In this document: in pieces, positions 1 to 11,471 of the stretch
How positions within the stretch are numbered: the first letter of the stretch is position 1
Layout: each line of letters opens with the position of its first letter
NCBI GenBank assembly: GCA_015680685.1
Contig: MNCI01016599.1
Span: 288,666 to 352,665, forward strand
DNA: 64,000 bases
DNA from: Gnetum montanum
Lineage: Eukaryota; Streptophyta; Gnetopsida; Gnetales; Gnetaceae
Direction: 5' to 3'
Position numbers and translations under genes: made by a program
The notes under the pieces: model-generated
The model's database searches: none
Seen by the model: only the letters and a program-made list of their open reading frames with translations
What the model was told of the DNA's origin: nothing

Positions 1-1942
1 GATGCTGAAGGTAGTCGCAATTCGCGCAGTAGCATTTGAGAATAAGCATTCTACCATATGAATGAACTTAGGGCCAAAACCCAATTTAGTCATGGTTTCG
101 ATAATGAAGTCCCACTTAATGTTATCATAGGCTTTAGCGTAGTCAAGCTTCATCAGGAGGATATCCTGACCCTCATCCTCAGCCCACTTAAGACCTTCCC
201 AAGCAGCCACCACGTTATTTAATATGTATCTTCCCGGAGCAAAGCCAGTCTGCTGGGGGAAATAATAAAGGTAAGGACTTTCTTTAATCGCAAAGCCAAA
301 CACTTTGCCCAAATTTTGTAAACCACATTAAGTAAGGTGATAGGTCGCCAATTGGAGATACAAGTTGGATCTCCTGTTTTAGGGAGAAGACGAATAATCC
401 CTTGGTTTAAGATTGGTCCCAAAGAGCCAGTAAGCGTAGCCTCTTTGATAACATGGAAGAGGTCAGAACCAACCAGATCCCAATGCTTTTGGAAAAATTC
501 AACTGGAAAACCATCATAACCCGGGGCTTTCCCAGGGCTTAGGTTAAAGCAAGCCTGTCGAAGCTCAACTGGAGTAATATCGGCTTCTAAAATTGTCAGC
601 ATAGAAGAATTAACCAGTTTAGGATAATTTAGAGTGGCTGCCGCGAAGGATGCAGGATCCATAGGAGTAGTGGTGAATAAGGCCTCAAAGTGTTCTTTAA
701 GATAAGAGAGAAGACTATTTTGGTCAGTGATAATGGAACCATTTATGGAGAGTTTATCTAAAGAGGGTGAAGGGGGGGATCGGTTAAGGTACTTAAAGAA
801 TTCCTTACAGTGCTCGTCTTGTATGTTTAGCCAAGTGAGTCGACTTTTAATCAAGGCACCTTGTGCCTTATATACTTCCCAATGTTGAAAGGCAATACGG
901 GCTCTGGCAAGCTCCCCTTGAAGGTGACTATTGAAGGGATCATCAGTTAGTTTAGTCGTAAGGTGCTCAATGGTAGAGCATATGTTGGTGTACTCTTGCC
1001 GAGAGCGAGAGGCAACTTCCTTACCAAAATGACGGGCGAAATTCCTAACTCTACTAGTAGTTCGAAGCCACCAGTGGATCCAACCCGTTGAACCTAAGGG
1101 TCTTGGTTCAGCATTCCAAAGGCTAGAAAGAAGTTGTTGGGCGGAAGGAGAAGAGAAACATTGGCTATGTAACCTAAAGAGATGATAATTCCGTCGTTGG
1201 TGGTCATTATGGATTTGCATAGATAAAGTAATAGGGAAATGATCAGATAAGGTTGCGTGTTGGTGGACTTTAGTAGTAGAAAGGGTTTGCCAAAAAGAAA
1301 GGGTAGAAAAGTAATACCTATCTAGTCGACTATAAATGCGAGCCTACCCCTTACAAAGATTGTTCCAAGTGAAGCTGTTTAGAGAGCCACTAGCAGTGTT
1401 TGCGATGCCGTCCGAGAGATAGAAACGTTTCTTAAAATTTGACCAGGCTTGAAATTCTTGATGCGGAAGTTGAGAGAAAACACCCCCGAGCTTGTCATGA
1501 GAGAATTCCATCATGTTAAAATCACCACCAAAAATCCAAGGAATAGAAGGGAGGCTATGAGTGAGTTCATGCCACAGTTGGGCACGTTCGGTAGAGTCGT
1601 TGGGGGCATAAATAGAACAAACTCCGAAGGGACCATGTGAGGATGAGAAAATAGCCCAGGTCACTCAGTGACCTAAATCGGACCCGTGCTGAAGGAGTTT
1701 GTCTTTCCAATAAACTGGATACAGAATGGCTGCGCCACCTTTGCCACACTCATGCGAAGTAGCAAGAACGGAAGAATGGGAAGAAACCCGTGGGCTGAAA
1801 AGGATAATTGTTCGGCTGAGATCTTGATTTCTTGGAGGAGGAGGAAATCCAAAGTGAGATTTAAGCTAGAGATAAAGTTGCTGGCTCTTTTGCGACGAAG
1901 CCTATCAGTTAGGCCTCAGACATTCCAAGATAGGAAGTTCAT
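1..1942 (-). pseudogene. LINE ORF2: APE endonuclease plus reverse transcriptase, broken and partial
   Basis: ORF2 starts at an ATG at 1942 with residues MNFLSWNV followed by an in-frame TGA where plant LINEs carry Arg. The endonuclease motif QEIK and the later GGDFNM motif (about 1530, in another frame) are visible. The reverse transcriptase part begins near 1220 and contains GKAPGYDGFPVEFF (about 530-490) and SNWRPITLLN (about 330-300). RT motif A, with LDYAKAYD, lies near 160-135. A one-base loss in a C run near 251-256 shifts the frame just before the usual TGFAPGR motif. In the intact element this protein nicks target DNA and primes reverse transcription there. The YxDD motif and everything after it lie outside the window. 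Confidence 0.88.
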
Positions 1943-3164
1943 GGAGAAGCTCTAGTTGTTATGAGTGACAAGGCGGTAGAAGGCTTGGGGTTAGGAGTGT
2001 CAGTTGTCATAGTAGAGGAAAGAATGGCAAAGGAGTTGCTAGTATTTACAATTAAAGCTGGGTTAGTTTTGGGCAGAGGAGAGGAAGGAGGAGTGGTGGT
2101 GTTAGATGCTTTAGCCCTTTTCCTTCCCCCGACCATAACAAACTCATCTCGTACAAGTGAGTCTTGGACTGATTGTGAGTGGATGATTGGTGCTTTAGAC
2201 TTGGCCTTGATAAGAGAATGGGATTGAGAGACTCTTGCCTTGAGAGGAGTAGACGAGAAAGAAAGGTGTGAAACATTGTTAGAAGTAGAACCGAACTTAA
2301 TGGGAGCAATTGGTGGGTTAGGTTGAGGAGTGACTACAGGACTGGATTTGGGAGGATTGGTTTGAGATTTTTTCTTAGCTAGAAAGGGACAGGTGGAAAT
2401 GTGGTGCTCTGCACGATGGCAGTAGCTAAAGGAGTTAGGAAGATAAAAATAGTCAACCTTTTGTTCAAAAACCTTGCCTCCAGCTCCTAAATTTAAAATG
2501 GTTTTTTTTTGGAAATGTCTAGTTCAATACAATAGCGACGATAGTGAGCCCCGTTAACCTCAATTCCACGTTCGGAGATGACTCGACCTAAGGTGCTAAC
2601 TATGTCTCGCTCAAGAGGTGAAAAGATTAAAGGAAGATGAGGGAGCTCTACATAACAAGGGATAATATTAAAGGCTGGGTCGCTGACATTGAAATCAAAT
2701 TTCCAGGCCCGGGCGATGAGTGTAGCATTACGAGCAGGGAAAATTCGAAGAGAGAGAGCTTTCTCGATTTGAGAAGCCTCCGAAAGCTCAGCAAGAACAA
2801 AATTACGAGCATAATATCGAGCGTGTGAAACTTGAATTCCGTGAGCTTGTAAAATAGTTTTAATACGCAGATTAATGCTTAAAGAGCGAGGTAGATAACC
2901 TACTATTTGAAAAAAAATAAAACGTGCAGAAAAGTCTTGAGAAAAAGAGTCAAAAATATCTTGAGGTAGCAGAAAATCCAAAGATTCTGAGTTGAGAGAA
3001 CTCCCCTGAGGAGAAGAAGAAGCAGCCACTGAAGATTCGTCCATATCCTTGCCTGAAAGAAGCTCCTCATCCATTAGAACTGGCTCCACGTCGGTAGGAA
3101 CGCAATGAACAACTTGCAGCAATAGCACCACAATGCAGATCCTGCAGCCAACTCTGATATTCAA
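1939..3164 (-). pseudogene. LINE ORF1: RNA-binding gag-like protein, frameshifted
   Basis: The reading frame opens at 3164; a more natural start is the ATG at 3074 (MDEELLSGKDMDE). The first half resembles the N-terminal domain of plant LINE ORF1 proteins, which bind element RNA. A run of T on the plus strand at about 2501-2508 carries a one-base shift. After it the frame continues through a zinc-knuckle-like stretch (CHRAEHHISTCP, about 2420-2385), which lacks the first Cys of a normal CCHC knuckle. A proline- and serine-rich tail follows, with the basic motif FVMVGGRKRAKAS near 2140-2105. The stop codon TGA at 1941-1939 overlaps the ORF2 start as ATGA. Confidence 0.82.
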
Positions 3165-3655
3165 CTCTGGTTACGCAGATCTGGCTGCGGGTTGCGCATA
3201 TCGGGTAGATTTGGCTGAGGGCTGAACAGATCTGGCCGCGGGATGCGCACGCGGCGTGCAACGTGAGGGAGGCGAGGGCTGAGACGGCAGCCAGGCGAAA
3301 CCCTAACCCAAAACAGAAGCAGAACCAGGCCAGAAACCCTTGTTGGAGTGCGCAGGGTCAGAGTGCCATAGGTCGGAGGATCTGTCAGCAGTGCGACCGC
3401 GGCCGCGACGGGAGGAAAATCGGCTGCGACTAGGAGCAGATCGGCCACCACCGCGACCGAAGGAAGAGCTGCCAGGGCCACTGCGACCGACAAAACGGCT
3501 CCAAAAATCGAATGCGCGATCAGTAGTTTGGATCGATATTGGCAGGTGAACGGCTGCAGGCGGCGTCAGCAGACCCACAGAGAGCGCCGGGGGACGAGCA
3601 CCAGATGCGTGGCGGTCAGCTGCAGGCGCGAACAGCGGCGCATGACGTCAGCACA
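3165..3655 (-). promoter_or_regulatory. LINE 5' leader, GC-rich, candidate internal promoter
   Basis: This block is much richer in G+C and CpG than anything else in the window. It lies directly upstream of ORF1. LINEs need an internal promoter in this place. A TGACGTCA palindrome (about 3641-3648), the core of bZIP/CRE-type sites, sits close to the presumed transcription start. Short ORFs on both strands here look like by-products of the low stop-codon density in GC-rich DNA and are not called as genes. Confidence 0.55.
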
Positions 3656-4157
3656 AAAAAGTTCACGTCAACCTCAAACATGTAAATGAGATTATAATAA
3701 ATTTTTTATGAATCAAAGGTTGACAATTTTAGCCCAAAGAATTGCAGCAAATTGAACTATATAACTCTGCATTGCCCACCACAATGAAACCCATGACAAA
3801 GAGTTTTTAAATAAGGAGTCTTACTACTAGGCTAACCCCTCATTGTTAAGTTGTAGCATGTCTTTTTCATTGGAATTTATATTTTAAGTCTCAAGGAATT
3901 AGAACAAGTACTAGCAAGAAAAACATGTTCTTCATCCTCCATTACTACCTTTATACAAAATCTACATTGACAATGCTTTCTTGAAGATTAATCTATTGTC
4001 CTATGTTAATTAAGAGGTACTAAGATAGTGATACCAACTTTAAATAGAATTGTAATTGTAGCAAACATACATGTAGGCTTTTGTTACTTAAAAAAGAGGT
4101 TAAGATTTCACTCAAACCCTGCTTGGTAGAATGAGCATTGAGTTTTTGAGCATTAAC
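3656..4157. other. AT-rich spacer between LINE and element D
   Basis: Apart from the SINE at 3757-3847 I see no coding sequence, LTR or terminal repeat. The 3' LTR of element D should lie here but is absent, so this stretch marks a deletion or a replacement. Its right edge, near 4158, falls inside the sequence that normally follows the polypurine tract. Confidence 0.5.
3757..3847 (-). mobile_element. tRNA-derived SINE, copy 1
   Basis: Read on the minus strand it starts AACAATGAGGGGTTAGCCTA and then shows an A-box-like TAGCCTAGTAGTAAGA, followed by a decayed B-box region. The head matches the copies at 12755-12868 and 57865-57987. It is old and divergent, and the 3' end is approximate. Confidence 0.6.
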
Positions 4158-4337
4158 AACTGAATAACAACTCATCCTTGAGTTAAACAATCAAAATGAG
4201 AACTAGTTCATTTGATTACACAGTGGATAGGTATGGGATTATTGACTAACTATGCATTACTTCAGGCCGTAGTGTGGAATTAAACAAAACAAAATTAGGA
4301 CACCAACACAGAATACAAAAGACAAAATTTTTGGAAC

Positions 4338-7128
4338 TCATGTGGTTTCTAGTGGTGGTGGCTCCTCCATAGGCCTTTTCCCCTTACCTTGTGCTCTAAG
4401 TTTTGGGAGTGGATGTCTCTGGAGGAGCGCCTGAAGCTTTTCTTTTTCGGTCCAAGGATCATGTGCCGTCCATGCTGATGTTTCAATATTTGATGGAGTC
4501 AGCACCTCCCATGGGCACATCAATTGTGGAAACATCTGATTGGCTTTGACGTATCAAGCCGCAAACAATCATTGTTCCTCCTCATAGGCTCTAGCTTTGT
4601 CTCTACATTCTTGGTAATCTATGAGCCATCGAGCCAAATTTGCCATGCAATCTTTTTACCCTTAGTAGTTGGCTTTGACCACCTCTAACTCAAAATTTGC
4701 TACCTCTAATTTCTGCAGTGTCTTCTTGTGTTCAGCAAATTCTGTTGCATACTTAGCGTAGGTGGTTGCTACCTATTTCTCCAATTCTATCCTCAAGCGT
4801 CCTACTGTCAACATGGCCAAGTTGGCATACTACAGGTTTGCCAACTCCATGTACTCAGTGAGATCCTGTATCTATAGGTCCTGGCTCTTTAGTTCTACTT
4901 GGTGGGTGAAGGCATAAGTATCCAATATGGCCCACTAGTCAGCGTTTTAAGCATTAAGAGTGTTGATATGGGCTTTGGCCATATGGATTTCTTTCTCAAT
5001 AATCTACTTGTACATCCCCACTTGATCTCTGAAATGCTCCTTCAACTTCTCATGTTGCTTAGCCTTATTCTGCCACACGCTTATTTCAATAGCCATCTTC
5101 TGACGAATCACATGTACCTTCTCCATTGAGAAGGTTCTGTTTTCTCTGGCCAAGCGATTCATGTTCTCATTGATCCGTGTTAATTGCTCTTGCATTTGCT
5201 GAAAATTCTCCTTTTGTTATTCTATTGTGGTCAATCAGAGATTTTTGGTGGCAAGGTGTTTATTTTCTTCTTGCAAAGCCTTGAGTGCTTTGGCATGTAC
5301 ATACATTTGAGCTTGTGCCTTTGAAGCATCCCAATTAGCCTTCTCTTTTTCCCTTGCCACCCTTTTATTCTCTTCTAATAATTTATTTAGCTACTCCATC
5401 CAAAATGACTCTAGCTGGTTTACTGGGATGAATTGGGATGGATCCTGCTATGCACCTTGTAGGGCGACAAACTTCTCTTAGAGTCTTTTCAACTCATCCT
5501 TTGCATGTTCAACCTTAACCTCCACCATGACCAACTTCCCTTTTGTAGAGATGAGGTGTAATTATGCTGTTGTGACATCTTGAGGGATGTCAAACAAGGA
5601 TGTCATCACTTGTCCTATCTGCAGCAATCGATCCAAAACATCCTCAAGTTCTGTATGAGTCATCAAGAAACCGGCTAAGGTTTGAGCATCGCGTGCTCCT
5701 GTAAAATTTGCTGGCGGCACAACAAGGACATTGAATGATTCTTTGATGTGGTCTACAATCACTTCTGTTGCTCCCACTGCATCTTGGTGTTGCATAACCA
5801 CTACTGTGGTACCTTCACCAATTTCTAATTGCACTTGAAAAGATGCAGCATTTGAAGAGATCTGTTGTGACCAATGTGATTCCCCTCCTCTTATTTGAAT
5901 AGAAATCTCGCCTCATGCATGATCAATTGAGACTATGGGCTATACAACATCATTAATAATCTTGAAGAGATTTGCCTCATCATGGCTTCCCCAACTAATC
6001 GTTTCTACGATGGCCTTGAGGTGGCTCATCAATGGTCGATAATCCTACAGTGGTGGTGGTGGTTGGTTTTGCTAGCATGTGGGTTGTGTGCTAGGCCCCA
6101 CTTCCTGTTGTTGACTAGGCCTTATGTCTGAAAGTTGGCTAGGCCCAGTTGTTTGAGGTGAAGTGGGCCCAATCGTCTACTCTTGCTCAGGCTCTAGTGT
6201 CTCATCAGCATCTTTCCTTGGTGCTGGTGGCTTTAGTAATTCACCAACTGAGGCATTTTGGGCCTTTCTAGGGATGTCATTGGTGTATCCCAGAATTCCA
6301 GCACATCAGCATAGCTTCCTAATTAGGTAGGAAAAAGGCAATGCAAACTTCCCTATCTTACTTTCTTCAAACTACCTTAAAATTTCTATGAGATATAGAT
6401 GGGGCAGCTAGCATCAACCTTGTCCATTAAGATGACACTTTCTCTAGCCGCATAGGTGGAAATCTTGTTTAGCCCTTTTTTGGGAAAATGTGATAGGTGC
6501 CAATTTTGAAATAAATTCTCTCTTCAAGTCAGCACTCTCCGTATGTTTTATCTTCCTTGTGATACGTCCTTTTTAATTATATTTTTCGCGCAGTAGCATC
6601 AAAGCAAGTGGACAGGTGAGCAACCTTGGGCCCTGTATTTGAAAGGTTCATAACTTCTGAAATGGCTTTGGTAGAGAAATCGATTGAAATCCCATCAATA
6701 TCAATTGTGGTGTCTTCTTCCTTGTTATGCCAAAATTGGTACATCTCCCCCAAGTACCAATCATCACTTTCTAAGAGAACAGGCCACAATGGAGATCCTT
6801 TAAGTTGATCTCTAACTAACTTAGGGGAAAATTTGGTAAAAGGTCCAAAATTAAGTTCCACAATCACTATAGCTGATGTGGACCTTTCCCAGATTACCTG
6901 AATGGATTTTAGAGATAACGTGAGATGTTGTCCCTGTTCAAGTGCCCTACCTTCTCCACCTTCGACATGCCCAAACTGTGCAGTAATAAAGGCCTCTTGA
7001 TGAACGCTGAATGATTGTGCCTCCTACTCTGCATGTTCTACAGGAGGTGCTTGGCCTCTACCTCTCCTTGGTCATTTAGATGTACCTTGAGAGGGTCCTC
7101 CTTGTTGTCCTCATTTTGGGGCCATCTA
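4338..7128 (-). pseudogene. Element D 3' ORF: long coiled-coil, env-position protein, decayed
   Basis: This is a relic of about 900 codons with several stops. It starts at an ATG at 7128 (MAPK, then a Gly/Arg-rich basic stretch) and ends near 4338 with a basic KGKRP and PPPLETT tail. A folded N-terminal region (6867-6577) has WPVLLESDDWYLGEMYQFW. The middle is rich in Pro and Gln. The C-terminal half (about 5500-4600) is a heptad-rich coiled coil, for example RINENMNRLARENRTF near 5180-5135. The same protein is present in element C at 31280-34136. It sits where Athila elements carry an extra ORF after pol. Its function is unknown. I see no clear signal peptide or membrane anchor, so calling it an envelope protein would be unsupported. 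Confidence 0.65.
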
Positions 7129-7145
7129 TAATCACACATGATCAA
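7129..7145 (-). promoter_or_regulatory. Splice-acceptor-like site just before the 3' ORF start
   Basis: On the minus strand the sequence reads TGTGATTATAG directly followed by ATGGCC. The same arrangement (a YAG or TAG touching ATGGC) occurs in element C at about 34137 and in A and B before their very small 3' ORFs. This suggests a spliced subgenomic message. It is an inference from position and conservation only. Confidence 0.4.
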
Positions 7146-7640
7146 TTGTTAGTAAGGTTGTTTAGCAAAATTTACTTATCTTACCTTATACCTTACTCAT
7201 TACCTGTAATAAATTCATTCTTGCCTAGTGTGATTTCAAAGTTAGAAATTTTCACAAAAATTCCCCTAAAAGTTTTGATATTGGGCCCAATTTGATTAAG
7301 TGACTCCAAAAAATAATTTTCATGGTTTGGATGAAGAAATAAAAGTAAATTGACATACATTTTTAGCATTTCTTAAGGTTACTTACCCTTATGATATCCT
7401 TCGGGCAATGGTGAATTTCAAAAAACTATGCACAACTTAGAGCGTACCCTTCCCCCACAACTGAGTTAAACACTCCAGGTTTAAGCAGGTTCGAATGAAA
7501 GGAGAATCAGAGAATTAATGAGCAAGATATTGATGTTTAATTGATAGGTGCACAAGCTTGAGAATTCATGGAATAAAATTGCAACAACTCCCCTCACGTG
7601 AATAGTGGAAAATGACGCTGACGCGTGTAGGGGGGTCCAC

Positions 7641-7740
7641 ATATATAGATTTTACAGATGCGATATCGTGTATGCATTAGCGCGGACCCGATATCGTGTT
7701 GGACCTGCTACCAGGTACTCAATATCATGTCCCTTCCAAA
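7641..7740 (-). promoter_or_regulatory. Internal promoter-like block of element D
   Basis: A TATA box (minus strand CTATATATG, 7641-7649) lies directly downstream of several copies of a GATATCGTGT-like motif (7660-7735). The same motif array precedes the TATA box in the U3 of several LTRs in this window. The block lies about 500 bp upstream of the 3' ORF start and is matched in position by 34553-34640 in element C. Confidence 0.45.
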
Positions 7741-9131
7741 ATAGGGTACTTGTCAAAATCAATAAATTTTTGAAGTTTCATGGCCAAGAATGAAGGATGT
7801 AGGGTAAATTTGAAAGATCTAAGGTAACACTGAGCAGACCTAAAGGTATCAAAAGCATAATGAAGTGGAATTTTACAATGAAGTTCATGAATAGGATGAG
7901 GAAAAAGGACATGTAATGTTGCACAGGAACATTTGAATTAAAATGATGATAAAGGAAAGGATAAATGTAGCAATGCATTATTCAGAGGGTATAAGATGAT
8001 GTGGTGATGTGAAATGAGTGCAAATTACAAAAGTTATGCAAGTGGGTCCTCCCTAAAGTAGGTTCCTACCTATCATGGCCTTATGTAACCACACCTTAAA
8101 ATTTCCTTTGGCACTAGAAGGGTTAAATGCAATCCACACTAGTGCAACAAAACACACACATGTTAAATAACACTACGATGAGGTATGAATTCTATGCTAC
8201 ATAAGACACAAGTTAGAAATATTTGGATAGTGAGGTGAAACGAATCATAGAAAGGATTGTCGAAATTGGGATGTGAGGTAACTAACCCTAGGCACAATGA
8301 ATCCTAAGTGTGGGGCATGATTAATGTATCATTAGCCTTTCAGACCAAGTCCATGCCTCTGATCAGTGACATCGCATTGTTTCATCCAATGATGGACAAC
8401 CGTAAGTGCATCATGACAGCAAGGTGTACCATCACTTGGTGTTTTGTCCAAGGGAGGAGTCATTTGAAGTTTCTTTGTGGCACATTCTTCTTGATCTTTT
8501 CTTTTTGTTTTTCTTCTTTTCTTTTCTTTTTCTTTCTGATCTAGCCACTTTGGCACTTTGTCATTTCCAACGATGATCCAGAGAAGCCACCAACCTTCAG
8601 GCATGGGTGCATGTCTTTTTAGTGGGACCCTCTAGAACAACATTGAGTTTCTTTATTGAGTGCATTTATTACTCTTACTTCCATTTTTTGTTAGATCTAC
8701 AAGGACTTTAGTACAACCAAGCTACATGATAGCACATACAGATATCACAAAAGAGAATCCACAAGTCCCCTTGATGTCACACCCTGGCCATTCCCTCTTA
8801 GTCTATCATTTTTCTCTTTAGGCATAATGAGTACAAAGTTACTTTTAAGTTTTAATGATGACAAGAATATCATTGTACCCAAAGTAGAACCTCTTATTAA
8901 TAGAAAGTGTGGGTGGATGTTTTGGGCTCACTGTCCAAATAATTAGTCACCCATGACTTAATAGTATAGAACAACACCTCAACTGACAAGTCACATGAGT
9001 ATTTTATTCACAGATGAGATTACCCTCAAAAATGTAAAAATAACAATTTGAAAAGTAAAAACTGGAAAACAAAAAATTGTAAAATCAAAGAAAAGAAAAA
9101 ACATTTACTAATTAAGCTTATTAGAATGGGG

Positions 9132-9918
9132 GGTATCCATTGAAGAGTTTTACCATTGTCGGCCAACGGCAAATTGATTGTGGTTTTAAAGACCTATACC
9201 ATACTTTTTCTTGGCCAACGAGTGTCATAGGAAAGAGCTTAAGTCTTTGTCATCCATTATCAATGTTGTTCCATGCACAGGCATCATAGAAGGCTCATAA
9301 ATGATGTTGCAAATCTAAATCATAGCCTCTTGAAAACTTGGAAAAGTTGCTTAAATCAAGCTTGGGTAGGTCACTTTCTTTGCGATGCCTGTGGGATATT
9401 TGAACAGCCTCTTGTATATACATTAGGCTCTTAGTGGCCAACAAGGGTTCATCATCACTAAGTAGGTTATGAATTGGTGAGTTGGGACGATGTTGTCTTT
9501 GTTCATGTTGGCATTCCTGACTTTGCCCGTGGGTTCGATTTTTATTTCTACACTGATCCCTTGAGAAATAGTCATCCATGTCACTACTTAACATTGAAGG
9601 AGTAGAGGAAGAGAGAGAATTGGAAGACTTGTCATGACTTTTGTAAGTCTTCCAATCATCCCCAGATAGATTCTTGTTAACCATTGAGAAGGTCCTAGGC
9701 CTTACGGGCCCCCTTGTTCTATGGGGTGTCCCATCCTCACTAAAGGTGTCTAAGTTGGATGACAAGAGTCCTTGAGTATCATAGGGGTGTCCATAAACAT
9801 ATGAAACTCTTGCATAAGATTGAGTACTCCAAACTTCTTCATCATTATAAATTGCATTGGTTCTCCAATGAATTGCCTTGCTAGTTGTTGCGTTAACATT
9901 GTCTTGTGAGAGAGACAT
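9132..9918 (-). pseudogene. gag: Element D gag, N-terminal part, truncated
   Basis: An open frame runs from the ATG at 9918 to 9295 and continues past stops to about 9132. The residues DDEPLLATKSLMYIQEAVQI and later KLDLSNFSKFSRGYDLDLQ match the gag proteins of C, B and E. The start of the retrotransposon gag core (AFYDACAWNNID, then WYRSLKPQSI) follows. It ends abruptly at LFNG near 9132, where the pol-containing part is deleted. The protein would have formed the cytoplasmic particle that packages element RNA. Ser/Arg/His-rich stretches lie in the middle. Confidence 0.8.
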
Positions 9919-9996
9919 TGTTGTGAATTGTGTGTGACATAATACTTTGTTACAGCGATCTTGTATGATATAACTAATCTAGATAACTAGCATCAT

Positions 9997-10014
9997 CCTC
10001 GGCAACAACGCCAA
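9997..10014 (-). promoter_or_regulatory. Primer binding site, element D (tRNA-Asp, 3 mismatches)
   Basis: The plus strand reads CCTCGGCAACAACGCCAA directly before the LTR. The plant tRNA-Asp 3' end is CCCCGGCAACGGCGCCA. It differs at three positions, all C/T or G/A changes. Confidence 0.75.
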
Positions 10015-10880
10015 TGATGAGCAGCGAGGTACCCCTATGTTCAACCATACAAATACAAGCATGTACACGCGATCCGGTCGAACTCCATAGATGAACTAGT
10101 TGTGGCACCTAGATAGTTACACATTGATCGCAATTTGTTGTCTTCCCACCTAGACTAGTATTTTCTTTGTCACATATGGTTTAGTCCAGAGTGAGGTGTA
10201 TGATGTGATTCCTAATTATTATGCTACTCCTAAAGTCAATGGGAATTAACTTGAGTGAATTAATAGATGATGGAAAATAAAGTCTAATCTAGCCTAAGTG
10301 TGATGAGCATCCGTCCTTAATCATTCGTACACATCTTGGACCTCGTGTACTACTTCTGGGATTACCAAGTGCACATTACTTAAGCATTACTAGATACGCT
10401 ATTGGGTTACCAAGTAGTTACACTTAAATGTTCGTGATTAAGACGTACTCATTCTGCATTAACAATAGAAATAGTAAATGATAATAAAGAAACATAGACT
10501 AAGAAAACAATAATTAATAATTAACAATTAAAGAAATTAGAATCTAAGTGAATGCTACAATTATGGAGTAATCTTGATCTTTATTGCCGATTGTGTACGT
10601 GTCCAAGTACGTCACACTCGAACAAAGGTTCTGTACAATTACAATTATCACACTATGGGCATGCACTTGCAAAGGAACTGAAAACTGACAAAATGACTCT
10701 ACCTTAAACTTACCAAAGGACTCCTTTTCTATACGCCTGAATGCTATATTTATAGGCCTACATAGGAATCACAAGATCATGTATTCGATATCGTTATCCA
10801 AGTTGCGATATCGTGTACCTGGTATCGTGTACCCGATATCGAGTATTCGATATTGGGGCCTAACAAACCACGATTCATCA
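10015..10880 (-). repeat. 5' LTR of element D
   Basis: It begins TGATGAGCAGCGAGG and ends ATTCATCA on the plus strand, the ends shared by all LTRs of this family. U3 (10783-10857) holds five copies of a CGATATCG-like motif. A TATA box (minus-strand CTATAAATATAG, near 10748-10759) and an AATAAAG poly(A) signal (minus strand, about 10577-10583) follow in the expected order. The partner 3' LTR is missing. Confidence 0.85.
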
Positions 10881-11370
10881 ATTTTGTATTAGTACTTGGT
10901 TGAGCTATTACATTGCCATAACAATTCTCATGAAAAAGTTCATCTCCAACATATGATGATAATCTATGACAAAGCCTAGCCAACTAGTCATTGGCCTCTC
11001 AACCAAAATAATTGTTCTTTCTTGTAATTTGTTTCAACATGCTCCTAAGAGTCTTCTTTAGGATCATTCTTCTAAAGTCATTATGTTTCAAGTTTAAATA
11101 GTTGTCTTATATATCCCATTATTAAGTTATTTTTTCCCATTATAAAATCATTTGTTCTCTTAAGTGGCATTATAAACTTCTATGGAAAGGTGTATTCCAA
11201 GGCTAATAAGCATATTTTGATAAAGTTTGATAAACTAACGAGATATAATTTCTATAGGAAATATGTGTACTTTGGCTAATAAAATATCATATAAAGTTTA
11301 AATTTTTACCATGAACTTCACAATTGTTTAATAAAATTGGTTCAACAACATGATAATACATTTGCACCCA

Positions 11371-11432
11371 AGGGTGTAACACAGAGGTTAAGGTACTCAC
11401 CTCTTAATGAGAAGGTTGTTCAATTCTAGCTT
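11371..11432 (+). mobile_element. tRNA-like SINE head, second family
   Basis: GTGTAACACAGAGGTTAAGG (11374-11393) resembles a pol III A box. GGTTGTTCAATTCTAGC (11414-11430) resembles a B box. Between them CTCACCTCTTAATGAG could form an anticodon-like stem. The 3' tail is not delimited. Confidence 0.45.
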
Positions 11433-11471
11433 TTATGGTGTACGACTTTTATTTAGTGGGTCACATCTAGC

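Larger units (their letters stand above)
1..3655 (-). mobile_element. LINE (non-LTR retrotransposon), 5' part, runs off the window
   Basis: The order on the minus strand is a GC-rich 5' leader, ORF1 with a nucleic-acid-binding tail, then ORF2 with APE-type endonuclease followed by reverse transcriptase. This is the layout of plant L1-like LINEs. The reverse transcriptase is cut by the left window edge, so the 3' UTR and poly(A) tail are not seen. The GC content drops sharply near 3650, which I take as the 5' end. Frameshifts and stop codons in both ORFs show that the copy is dead. No target-site duplication can be checked because the 3' end is missing. Confidence 0.9.
4158..10880 (-). mobile_element. 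Element D: Athila-like LTR element lacking pol and 3' LTR
   Basis: On the minus strand this reads 5' LTR (10880-10015), decayed tRNA-Asp primer site, gag N-terminal part, about 2 kb of non-coding DNA with an internal promoter-like block, then a long coiled-coil ORF. Compared with element C, everything from late gag through integrase is missing: gag stops near 9132 and is joined directly to the non-coding block. The left end shows AACTGAATAACAACTCATCC, which in A and B lies just internal to the polypurine tract, so the tract and 3' LTR were lost. Confidence 0.8.

Noticed and set aside
3161-3578. Several overlapping open frames on both strands
   Set aside because: They lie in the GC-rich LINE leader where stop codons are rare; no conserved motif.
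4338-7128. Envelope glycoprotein for the 3' ORF of D and C
   Set aside because: No clear signal peptide, membrane anchor or cleavage site can be seen; the protein is basic and coiled-coil, so only its position resembles env.
8504-8540. Polypyrimidine run as a splice signal of a host gene
   Set aside because: No exon-like frame adjoins it; it is simple-sequence DNA in the non-coding block of element D.
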